Source of the DNA: Bugula neritina
Lineage: Eukaryota; Bryozoa; Gymnolaemata; Cheilostomatida; Bugulidae
NCBI GenBank assembly: GCA_964035545.1
Contig: OZ037768.1
Location: 4,021,241 to 4,085,240 of the forward strand
DNA: 64,000 nt
Reading direction: 5' to 3'
Positions within the stretch are counted from its first letter, which is position 1. Every line of letters starts with the position of its first letter. The translations under genes were made by a program, and so were the position numbers. Positions 12,450-24,000 of this stretch are shown here, piece by piece. The notes beneath the pieces were generated by a model. That model saw only the letters and a list, made by a program, of their open reading frames with translations. It did no database searches and was not told where the DNA came from.

Positions 12450-14592
12450 TCACAAGTCTGGTATCCCTAAAGATTTTCGTACAGATCTCTGTGCGCACTC
12501 GAGAAACCTAGATTTATCTTCCCTCCAACATTTGGCAGCATCCACATTGGCAGCGCTTTCATCATTTGGCTCTATAAAGTAATATAAATTACTTAACACA
12601 AGACACGTATGACTGCCTAACAGTATAATATGTTATACAATAATTTATTTTATAACAAATTTTATGTGATATATAAACAAAAAGTTATATTTAAAAGTAT
12701 TATCATAAATGCCTTACATAATTAAAAATTGCAGATTTGAACAAGCCGAACTGAAAACAATATGTTTATTCTTATGTACATAAATTTGATAAAATAACAG
12801 CAAAACAGTAATAAGACCATATTTATTTGCGTTTAGCGATTTTTTTTGGTTCCTCCTACTCCAAAAAATTTGCCTTCAATTTGTCAAGTATTGAACAGGC
12901 AACTTCTATTGAATACTGTTCCCCAAACTTAAATATCTTTTTTTCCAAGAAATTTATTAAAATTTTTGTGTGAAGCAGTTTTTAAATAAAAAAGTAATTG
13001 AAGCTGTGTTTCAAATACAATTTAAATCATACCTGCCAATAAACTAGCCACATACCTGCCAACATACTGACTACAGACAAAAGTATTTTTTCTACACTTT
13101 GAACTGGGCTCCATCTTTCTGAACTGCTTTCATAGCCAGTTGGATCATCACCAGGTGTATGTAGAATAGAGATGCAGACCCTGCCATCCGGATAGACTAA
13201 CAAGTAAAAATTGCATTATTAAACATAGTCAATAAAATTTACTTAACTTTTAATTAATGAAACTTTCTATTTCCATGTAGTGACTAACCATTTAGTTGAA
13301 ATATTGAATCAATATGATGCAAGTAGTGACTTACATTAATCCACTAAAATACCTACTGTTGGAGTAGAAAATTTAGCCACTAAAACACTTACTATTTGGA
13401 TGGAAAAGATCACAAGTGAATTTCATTTTGGGAGGATTCAATGGGTAGTCTGAAGGAAAGATGAGTCTTGCTGGAAAAACACCACCATCAAATATTGTAC
13501 CCTCAGGGCCACTAGAAAATACATGATAAGTAGCAGTATAGCTATATATAAAACTCTGGGGAATTATCACCTTTTTCAAGAGCAACATTACGCCAATACA
13601 AATAATATTTACTTTTATATGATTACCAGACTGGGAATTTACACAAAGACTATTTTGAACAATTCTACATGATTGATGGAGTCGACTTTTAAGAAATATT
13701 CATGTATCCATTGTAACAGACAGAAAACTTAATCTAGCTAGCAATTATGATTGGTTATGCAAAAAACTTTCAACATTAATCAAGATGTAAGTAATTTTGA
13801 CTCTATTTTAAATTTCGGCCTACTGCTCAAAAACTCTCATCATATTCTCCAAAATAATTGTTTTAAAATGTTGATAATTACATAAACCTCAATTCAAAAA
13901 GCAACAGAACTAGAACTAGTACAAAATGAACTAAAAAACACACTGTAAACTAGTGAATATATAGAACATAATAGAAGCGTTGCGGAATGCAATTCATGGG
14001 TACGAAACTAAAGAAATTAAAAGAGTCATTAGTTTGAAATATTTCTAAGCACAACGTACGCAATTAAAGCCTCCCATTCAAAAAAGTTATCTTCATCTAA
14101 AGGACCAGCGATGATTCCTTCAGGTGGATTCAGTGTCAACTCTAGAAAATATAGCAAAACGAACAATCAACAAGCCTCAACATAATTATTATGAGACTAG
14201 TTACTTAAAAAAAATTAAATAAGATCACAAACGAGTCTTTTACACTTGAGAAATTTCATTAAAGCTTCAGTGTTGGAATTTTCAATAGGAAGTGGTTAGG
14301 AGTGAAAATTATTTTGAAACAAACCAACATTGCATAATATTAACTACAATCGTAAATGCCTATGAAAAAACAATACTTCAAATATAATAACAAATGATTT
14401 GAATTTTTTTTGCATGCTATATCCATATATGCAGATAATTTGGCACACAAGACTGAAATATAATAATCATAATTATGTAGTCTTATTGCAGAGAAATTAA
14501 ATCTTGCATAACATCAAATGCTAGCAATGACTAAACAATTTATGCTTACGTTTGTATTCTGCCATAAGTCGTTTTAGGGATGCACCAGCCAT
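12450..14592 (-). CDS. UBE2G2: UBE2G2, ubiquitin-conjugating enzyme E2 G2
   Basis: An E2 enzyme of the UBC7 class, which in animals works with ER-associated degradation ligases such as gp78. Exons, in transcription order: 14592-14550, 14141-14060, 13511-13393, 13196-13056, 12571-12450; all phases agree and give 168 residues (the human protein has 165). It starts [20 protein letters not shown], as in the vertebrate protein. The UBC fold carries the FHPN (HPN) motif, then YPDGRVCIS with the catalytic cysteine, and the class-specific acidic loop insertion after it ([12 protein letters not shown]). The C-terminus is [11 protein letters not shown]...SLGIPDL. The gene converges on TAF2 and shares strand with the CCCH gene upstream. 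The donor of exon 4 is duplicated 23 bp downstream. Confidence 0.96.
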
Positions 14593-16111
14593 AATTTTTG
14601 TCCACCAGAATATTTTCCAAACCTATGATAACCAACTAATCTTTATTAAATGCATACTAATGTAGTTGTTCAGCAGCCTACGCGTTAAAATTTTAGATAA
14701 AATTCAAGTAAAATAAAAAGTAGTTAGCAGACACAGACCATAACTATTAGTATTACCATTAGACTTAGTGTTATTACTATTACTATTAGTATAATTGTTA
14801 TACCTACTAGTACTAGCAAAAATTACAGTCTTACTCTTGGTCTTTTTCTTAGTCTATAATTAAAATGTATTCATTCCAACTAAAAAATATCATTGATAAG
14901 CAAAGCCAGTGACATAAGTATCACAATAATATTTTGTACTCAAAATAACACGTCCTTAGCACTAGCAGTAGTACTAGTAGTGGTAGTAGTAGTGCTACTA
15001 CTACCACTACTACTACTAGTAGCACTACTAGTACCACTAGTAGTAGTACTAGTCAATCATCAGTCACAATGATTGACAATGTGAATGTGAAACTGAAAGT
15101 GAATGTCATACTCATACTCATACTGATACTGATACTCATACTCATACTGATACTGATACTGTGATAGTGATACTCAGTTATAGTCATAACTCACTCAGTC
15201 TTATATTGATATGAGAGTAACTTTAAGTGCAAAGTTAAAAATAAGTTACTCAATTAACCAATAAATATAAGACTAACATAACATTAACTATAAGAGTATA
15301 AGCATAAATAAAACATTGATTTGTAAACCATCACGTCTTACGTACCTACTGCAATTCTTCAGTAAGTAACCGGAAATAGGCTAAAAATGTCTCTTAAAAC
15401 TGATGAGTCTTATTAATTGCAATTTATGAGCCAGTTTATGAGAAGAGGGAATAACTCCTCTGTGAACCTAAATCTCAGTTCTCCACTTCTTTGCCCAACA
15501 TACGAGTAATATTGTTATACTTGATACAAAACTGTGTGTATTATGTTTACTGTGTTATATTACGTTGTATCTATTTAATCTTCATACTTGCATTGTAACA
15601 GCCTAATTCTGATTATAGACCTGTATAATCATAGGATTGAGGTATATCATGGTATAAATATAACAAGGTTTTAGATGGAATATTGGAACAAGCCTACCAA
15701 CTCAATTACTGATACAAGTTCAACTTTTTATTTTGAAATGCTCTTCCTTAAATCTTACATCAATATAATCTGATATGAAAATGCCAGAAATCTAACAAAA
15801 GAAGCTTTCAGCCACTGTTATTGCAAACCTGACATAAAAAATACTTGTTAGGAATATAGCATATATTACAGTTATTATATAATAACAATAATATCTTGAG
15901 GAGACAGACTTCACCTAAATGGTGACTAGTTACTAGTATAGACTGTAGGGTTGAGATTATAGCTGAAAAACTAAGTTTAATTGAATAGAATACATATTTA
16001 TTAGACATATTATATACACTGTACAGAATGGTGCAGAGAAAAACTAATATAACAATGATTTTAGCTAGCTAAAACATTCCATTACAAAAATGCCAAACAG
16101 ACTAAAAAAAG
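14593..16111. repeat. Spacer with hairpin-forming simple repeats
   Basis: Lies upstream of UBE2G2 and downstream of the CCCH gene. It contains ACTATTAGT-type repeats (14743-14830), an AGT/ACT trinucleotide block (14957-15055) with 22-bp arms at 14971-14992 and 14995-15016 (one mismatch, 2-nt loop), and a CATACT/GATACT block (15108-15180). No coding sequence is recognised. It should hold the UBE2G2 promoter and the 3' UTR of the CCCH gene. Confidence 0.75.
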
Positions 16112-17554
16112 CTAGCGGGCTAAGTCATATCTAGGAGTGTTAGCCCTTTGTGCATCCAATGCCTTTTTTGCCTTTTTAGATGGCATCATAGTGTTAGTCA
16201 CACCGGGACGCTTTTTACTAGAAACTGAATGTGTAGATTCATAACCAGATACTCCGGGCTCCGCTGCATCCATGACTGGTTCTTCAACTTCTTGATACTT
16301 ATTAGGAGCCTGAAATCCCAGATCGTGACTGAAACGACACTTGTCCCCCTTTATACAAAAACCTTTCTTAAACTTGAAGCATGGTGGTTTGCTGCTCATC
16401 TTATCCTCCGTCATCTTCACATGCTTCTCATACAATGCTATTTGTGCTTTTTCCTGCTTAGCAAATCTGTTGCCTTCAAAATATGGACGTAGAAACTCAT
16501 TACAAATAGTGCTAATCAACCAACAATACATGTAGATAGGTGTAGGATATGCAGCAATCAACAATAAGCATAATTCTAAAACCAAAATATAATTAGCAAC
16601 ATTAAAAAAATTAAATAGTATGTGTCTATTAAATATTGCCCAAAACTTTCAAGCACAATAGTGGATTATTATTAATTAACACAATCATCCAATATATAAG
16701 AAGCATTTACCAAAAACACTGCCTTTAACCTCAGAAGACAAAGGACTTTGCGAGAGTGCGGCAGAAGGTGCAAAGGGGTTGGCTAAGGGATTAGGAAGTA
16801 GATATTTATTCTGTGCATCAGATGGGACAGTTTTATTAGTTTCTTGTGACTCACTCTCTTCATCAGAATCACTTTCGTTAGCAGTAGTTGTGAAGAAATC
16901 TGCACTGAAACAGGAAAATAACAGCTCTATTCTTGTGCACATGTGAAAATGGCAAAAATGGTGATGCAAAGAGTGACCGAGAGTATGCCTTGTTACATCA
17001 ATGTGCACTATACTCATAATCATTATGACATTATGATAATGTCAACGCAAATGATATGTTCTAAAATAAGAAAAATGAAATGTTTGATGATTTTCATTAG
17101 TTCATAATTTTGAAAGAACAAATACAAATTATGTCATAAAGGCAATTTTTAATTCTTGATAAAGCTGCAAAATTGTAAGAGACTTGCTGCTCCATGTTAA
17201 AGCTGAGCAAATAAGCTAGGCTGTTGCTAAACATTATTGAGATGAAACAACTCTACATTAGTTTGGAAAACTTCTTGACTCACCAGAATGTGTTCTAGTT
17301 GTACTGCGTTGAACAACATAGGTTAGTAATTGATAATTAGTAATCAAAAGTAACAACTTCAGTAATACACACTCCACCCCAGAGACCAAAAGTACAACAA
17401 AACTAATTTTAATAAAATTGGTGAATTATTTCAATTACAACCTTTTAGGCAGGCTTGCAGTTGAATCTTTTACTTGAGCAACTGTATCCTTTTCCTCTAA
17501 TTCATCATTGTCAGAAGAATCTGTATAGTCAGCAACTAAACCAGCCAAAGCCAT
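16112..17554 (-). CDS. Single CCCH zinc-finger protein, unnamed
   Basis: Exons 17554-17442, 16904-16711, 16473-16112, in phase, 222 residues. It opens MALAGLVADYTDSSDNDE, an acidic N-terminus. The middle is low in complexity, with NPLANPFAPS. A helical basic stretch follows (FAKQEKAQIALYEKHVKMT), then one C-x7-C-x5-C-x3-H finger (CFKFKKGFC...CRFSH) and a Lys-rich tail with probable nuclear signals (KKRPG, PSKKAKK). CCCH fingers usually bind single-stranded RNA, so a nuclear RNA-related role is inferred; no specific orthologue can be named with confidence. The acceptor of exon 3 (TTGAAG|GC) was chosen because it is the nearest one that keeps frame. The donor of exon 1 (AG|gttgta) is non-consensus. 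Confidence 0.82.
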
Positions 17555-17772
17555 TTCTAAAAACAGATGAATTATGGTGATGAATGATAACTAAGAGCCA
17601 CAACCAGCTTTTTAGATATTGATAACCAATCTAAAAACGAAAAGCTTTTAATAGTAATACTAATAGTAATAGTAAATATAATACTAACAATGCTAGTAAT
17701 GTAATGCTAACACTAATAGTAATACACTAATAGTTATACTTATAGACTTATATTTATAGTAATAGATATACT

Positions 17773-19538
17773 CAGGGATGTAGTGGTAAAAATATTCATG
17801 GCCATACTCCCAGGCCGGGGGTCCAGGGGGCCGCCCAGGCCCCCGGCGGGGTCCGGGGCAGCGCCCCGGCCGCCGAAGCCCTTCTGATGCAAATTTATGC
17901 AATTCAAAGCCATTGTGAATTATAATTCTTCTGAAAAAAATCTGTGTTGAAATGTGCACCTTGCTATTATTTTCATGCCATACCAGCTACACGACGTCTG
18001 TGCATTGCTGCAAACTATATATAAATATTCAGTATTGTGCCATACCTGTTGACTGTAATTTTAAATGTAGTCTTACTCAACTGACACTAAGTCCAACCTG
18101 TACAGAAATATTGCTGAAGATCTCAAAAAGATGGAAGGATAGAGGCAGGTAACAAGTGCTCTCCAAATGCAACCTGATTACTTCAAATATTTAATACACT
18201 AGCTGACGTGGACAGAAAAAGAATTATATATCAGAACAGAGGAAGATTGCAAATCAGAAAAAGCAATTTGAATTGATATCTCATTGGCAAGCAGAAATTG
18301 GTAGAAAACCTATTTGGAGTTTATTAGAACACTAGTCTAATCCATAAGGAGATACCACCACACCTCCTTGCACACAATAAAACACACCAAAGAAGAGTAT
18401 GTTAACTTGGTTTTAAAGTAAAACCCCTGAGCTTCCACTAGACACATCAAAGAAATATACCCCAAAAGAACAAATTTGACAGGTTTAAATGTGTTAGCCT
18501 AGATTCTAGAAGATGATTAAATGTAAAGCCAGACGTTAGTGCAACCAAACATGAAAGGTTACTTATGGCGGTGTACAGTTTGCAAAAAAAATCATCAACA
18601 TGAACATGCAATAGCGCTGCTAGGTTTTTGACAGAAAATGTGGATATAGTACCTGTAGACCTCAGTGATAAACTTTCATTAACCTCTCCTACACACCTGG
18701 TACTGTTTCCTGAAGACATTTTGATTTTATTTCTGGATTTCATGTTGGTTTTTTTTCCAAATTTCATTGCTTATTGACAAAATGCAAGTCCACACAAGAT
18801 AGCTAAGGGCAACTTTCTAGCTGTCACTGCCTTGCTGAGGCCACATTATTAGTATATTATAAGAATTCAGTCCTGCCAAATAAAACCGTATACTTAATTG
18901 TGCTAGAATTAAAATTTAAAAACTATGTTTTAGATCTTCCTCAGAGCACCTGCATTTTCGAGTTTTCAATTTTTTTATTGCAAAGTTATAGACAAAAATC
19001 TACTCATTTTTAGCCAATTTTACTTGAAAAGTTTATTTTTCAATCCCTACCAAATATCTCAGCAGGAAAGCATGGTATTCGAATAGAACAAACACTGTCG
19101 GAAACCTGAGAAATTTATGCATAGCACTTTTTTATCTTTTCAATAGCCTTCATAGATTTTCCACAAATTAGTGATTTATACACTGAAAATGAAAAATTTT
19201 TCTTTAGTAATCACCAATGCACAGCACTTCGCGCTTCAATGAACATGGAGAGATGAGAAGATGGAATGTTGATCGCTGCTTATTATTCATAGTGTAATCT
19301 CAGGCTAAACAATCACAAGTAGGCAACACGCATGCCACCCACATAGCATTAACATAACAAGAACCTAAACTAGATTGTGAGCGAAATTTATGATAGTATT
19401 CTCAGTGAGGATGCCCTAACTATCCTATGCACTAATCATCTTTCAAAAATATGCCCATACGGGCGTATGGCCAAGAACAGCCTATTTTCTTCTGGGCCAT
19501 ACGGCGTATGGGACCGTATGGGTACCACTACATCCCTG
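17773..19538. mobile_element. 1.77-kb TIR element, probably non-autonomous hAT
   Basis: Perfect 16-bp terminal inverted repeats (CAGGGATGTAGTGGTA at 17773 and its complement ending at 19538) are flanked by an exact 8-bp duplication GATATACT (17765-17772 and 19539-19546). The 8-bp duplication and the CAGGG start point to hAT. The TIR differs from that of the element at 5611. No transposase-like frame is visible inside. Near the left end is a very GC-rich patch (17811-17875, CCGGGGG/GGCCGCC), in sharp contrast to the AT-rich surroundings; near the right end are nested inverted motifs of CCATACGG/CCGTATGG. The flanking DNA on both sides is AATAGTAAT-type simple repeat. Confidence 0.87.
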
Positions 19539-19546
19539 GATATACT

Positions 19547-21001
19547 TATTTATAGTTATAGTAATTAGTAATAGCAAAATCTGAAGTACTAATTACCAAC
19601 ACTAACAGCAACTACTGATAACTAATTAGATACTATTAGTAGTATACTGCATAATTATAAGTCTTTACTTAATAAATTAGTTTTACGCCTACAGTTACCT
19701 GCACTTGGCGTTGCAGGCTTAAGTTTGTATTATTATACAAATAAAAATCTTAATACAAATGCAAATATGAACATGAAATGAAACGCCAGTGATCATATTA
19801 ATATAATATCAATATGGAACTAGATATGACCTTGGCTTTTACCAGTATAGTATTGTAACAAACTTTGCGAATTGAAGACGGGAATGTAATATCACTACAA
19901 ATGAATTACAACTAGGCTATACGTCAGTTATCACCACAATTATACAAACTGACCGTCCGACGATCTTGGTCTAAACATGTCCCGGAACTCAACACACTCT
20001 AGCTCTAAGTGTCTCTGTGTAACTATTAAACTATAAAGTATTACTATAGGGTTAACTTTAGGTATGGTCATTAAATTATAATTATATTATATTTGTGTGA
20101 TACCATTGAAATGAAATATACATGCACCAATGCATTGTCATTATGCAACATGAACGTTGTGACAATGTTCATGTTGCATAATGATAATCATAATGATAAT
20201 GATAATCATAAATCATATTGATATTCATATTGATTATGATATTCATAATGATAATGATAATCAAAATCAATGATAAATGATAATCATAATCATAATGCAA
20301 TGTCAATTGCATCGGTATAACTATAAGTGTTTAAGATTCTGATGGCTTTTCAAGTGTAGGAATTACCTAATCATAATGGGCTTTATTGTTACTGTTAGTG
20401 TTAGGAGCAGTCACGGTGTTAGAGTGAGACTGAGAGTTGGTGTGACTGTGAGAGCGGTAGACTTTGTAAGTTTATAATAATGATAATGATCATTACAGTA
20501 AAACAAAATTTGATAATAATTCTAGTACTAGTACAGTACTAGTAGTCAGGGTCAAGCCAAACTCAATGGAAATGGTTTTGTTTTGCAGCTGCAACATGCT
20601 TGATTCAATTTCATGAAAAGTTTAAAACATGAAGTTACTATTGATATTTTATATCGATTAATTTTAATAATGATAATCTCATAATTCATATCTGTTATGT
20701 TAAGATTTATTATATTTGTTTATTACTTTAGTCTTTAAGCTAATGCTCTAGCATTTATAATTGTTTTCATATGATTTTCTAGTTTATTTAAGATTTAATG
20801 TGATAAAATTAAATTCTGTGCCTAAACAGTAGCACTCTGAATTGACACTCATTTTAACTTCACCTTCAAGTATCAATAAGTGAATATTTATATGTTCTGG
20901 TAGAAACAGGTATTTAGTATTTATGTGATTTTAATTATCTTTATTGTCTATTGTCTAGCTAATATTTATATTGGGCTTAGTTTCATTTTGGCTTTCTCCA
21001 A
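19547..21001. other. Divergent spacer upstream of EXOC3
   Basis: Between the CCCH gene (reading left) and EXOC3 (reading right). It holds AAT/AGT simple repeat up to about 19640, an 18-bp perfect inverted repeat (20138-20155 and 20167-20184, 11-nt loop), an ATAATGATAATC repeat (20180-20300) and a short ACTAGTAC palindromic cluster near 20525. Promoter and 5' UTR of EXOC3 must lie in the right part, but no clear core element is recognised. Confidence 0.6.
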
Positions 21002-24000
21002 ATGGACCAGCAACGTGGGGATGTTGAGATGGAGCGCCTTGAACGGCAAACCAGGGAAAACTCTATTAAACAAGTTGCAGCTTTGCTTCAGGTGATTAGA
21101 ATTATAACAGTTGTGTTTTTAAGCCAGAAACTGCAGCCTTATCAAAGTACCACCTCAATGTCTCAGTAATTATTGGTAAATCGGATCTTTTTGAATAAAT
21201 TTTTGGAGCATTGTTATCCATTCTGATGAGGTAACACTAGCTGCACACATAAACTGAAATAAAAACTTTTATTTGTCAAGATAATTTGTTACACTTGATG
21301 AACTGTAGAGACCAGACCAACTGGAAAGAGTGGAGTTGCTAAAGAAAAAGTATGTCCGTAAGAAGGCGGCAGCAGATGCACACTTGAAGAATGCTGTCCA
21401 ATCTCAACTAGGAGATGTAAAAACTGGTCTGAACCAATTGAGATCTTGTCTAGAGGATATTAAAGTTGTTAAACAAAAGTAAATCATTCAAGTTTTTTCA
21501 CTGCTCTCATTTGCTTATATTTAATCATTACCTGTGGAAATCGACTCTCTGTCACCATCTCTGTGTTATAAATACAACCTTTTTTTATTTTTGGTGGAGT
21601 TGTCTATTCTATATTGCAGTCTCTCAGATATACACACCATATACCACTCTGTATCTGGTCTAAAAGACAAACTTGTCAACTTGTCTCATGAAAGTGCAAA
21701 GCATCATCAGGTAGATAGCTATTTAATGCTCTAATATTTTTATTTCATCAGTAAATTACTAAGCATTTGGTTTAATTTGCATGCTAAGTTTGAACATGTG
21801 TTCACACATTGAAAGCTAATATCAGCTATTAGCATGTAAGTCATCTGTACATTTAAAGCGTGTAAAAATCGAATGTTTTTCTATGTTGCAGTCTTGAAAA
21901 TTTTACTAGTTCAATTGATTTTAATCATTATATACTTGCTTGGTACAATAGATTATTGATTATTTGATAAATTAAGAGGCCACAATTTCCTTCTTCACTT
22001 TTTTGGTTCTACGAAGTTGTAAATACATGCTACAATCTACATCATCAAGTTTGTTTATTGTAGCTTGCAGCTTCAGTGGAAAGTCTCAAGCATGTCGCGA
22101 ATGTTCCGGAAACTGTCTTTGCAACCAAAGAGTTAATAGAAGAGGGGAAGCTTTTACAAGCACACAGAAATCTTGCCGATCTGGAAGCTTCCAGAGACCA
22201 GCTCTTGCTGGAGTTGCATAGACAAATGAGCAAGAGTGCCAATCCTGATCCGAAAAATGAAAATGATGCTAAAGTTAGTAGTTTAGTTGCTAAAAATATA
22301 GTTTACAGTTGTTTGTTTGATTCTATGCTGAGTTTTTTTCAAGCTTTATTTTTGCTATGAAAATTGTTTGAAGTTCAAGCAAATAGTGTTAGAGAACTGC
22401 AGGGAATTCTGTTAAGTCTACATCTATACTCATACACTATTTTAATGGCTTTTCAATTCAATGGTGATGTTTTTACATTTATTTCAGATGATTGAGGGTT
22501 ATTTTTCCAAAGTTCAAGAGCTATCAGAAAATTTAGGTAAACAGTTATGGCTGCTGTTGGGTCGGACTCTTATTACAGTGAGGAAGGAACCTACAATCAT
22601 AGTCTCAGCTCTTCGAATTATTGAACGAGAGTGCCGGTAATTGCTCTAAATTTTATATGAAAGACAAATGAAATAATTGTAGACCAGAAAGTATGTCAAG
22701 CTAGTTTATGATGTAATAAAACTGATAGCATGTTTGCAGAATGGATGAAGACTGGAAGAAAAGATACGAGTTATATAAATTTATGCCAGCTGACAGGCCA
22801 AAGAAGTGGCGAGAGAAGGCTATCAATGTGCTAAATGATGCTGTTGAAAATAGGTAGATAATGTAGTAGTTTAAGTTTCCCTGTTGCCAGTTTTTAATCC
22901 ATTATATTTTTAGCTAATATTTATGGGTATTAATAAGGCTACTGTGACTTCTATTTTTATTTATTTTAAATATTGCAATATAAGCAATGAAAACAAGTTT
23001 TTTTAACATCTAATAAGCATTATAATATGCTAAAAAGTAAAAGTCATTGATTGGTATTAACTTTTAAATGCAAGTGAACGAAATTGAGGTTTTACTGTGC
23101 CATATTACAATAATGCCATATTACAAAAAGATTTGCTGGTTTAGGTTGGAAGGTTGCCAGCTTGAAGAGAGAGATCAACATAAAATGTGGTTAGTCAGGC
23201 ATCTAGAGATTATCAGAAGACTCACTATTGATGATCTTAAAGTTGTTAAAGCAAGTATACTAGTTATAAATCCATGTTTTTATTTTCAAATTAGTGAAAA
23301 ACTATAATTCTAACCAGTAATTAAGTGTCAAGAGTTGTGCTAAGAGGCCTATTTTTATTAATTTCACCAGTTAGCAAGGCTTTGTACCACCTTTAGAATA
23401 AATACGTAGAATTAGTTACGTTTATTTTATTACCCTGGAGAAGTCTTTTAGTACAACATTTTGTCATTAAATCAATAGAGACAAAGTTACTTTTATGTTA
23501 TGAAAGCCACTGCCCAGTGGTGAGCATATAAAAATTGTTTTTACACATTTATTTAATTATGTGGACAACTGTTATTTTTATTGCTTGAAAAGATAAATGA
23601 TTTTAATGCATCTTATGTTTAATATTGTGTTAATATACAATATATACTTTATAGAGTCTGTGTGAACCTTGCTTTCCGGAGACATTTGATATCGTGAGAA
23701 CTTATGTGAAGATGTACCACACGGCAATATCACAACATGTGAGGGTTATCTTCTCTACATTAATATGTTTGAGCAACTACAATGAAAACTTTTACTAAAA
23801 TCTTTGATGCTTTTTGCCGGTGACTTTGTTATTACATATGCCGTTGTATATTCGTGTTGCTAAGGTTTTCTGCTGTGATTATTTTAGTTACTGAATGTAA
23901 TAGAACGAGGATTGGAAGGTAATGAGATTGTTAGCTTACTGAGTTGGATAACAACCTACTAGTAAGTATCTGCTGAATGATGTTATGTTCATAAACATAT

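Noticed and set aside
17693-17959. Gly/Pro/Arg-rich minus-strand frame
   Set aside because: It reads through the GC-rich block of the TIR element and its border; no coding evidence.
18447-18767. 106-codon minus-strand frame inside the TIR element
   Set aside because: No transposase motif and no similarity recognised; its length is compatible with chance.
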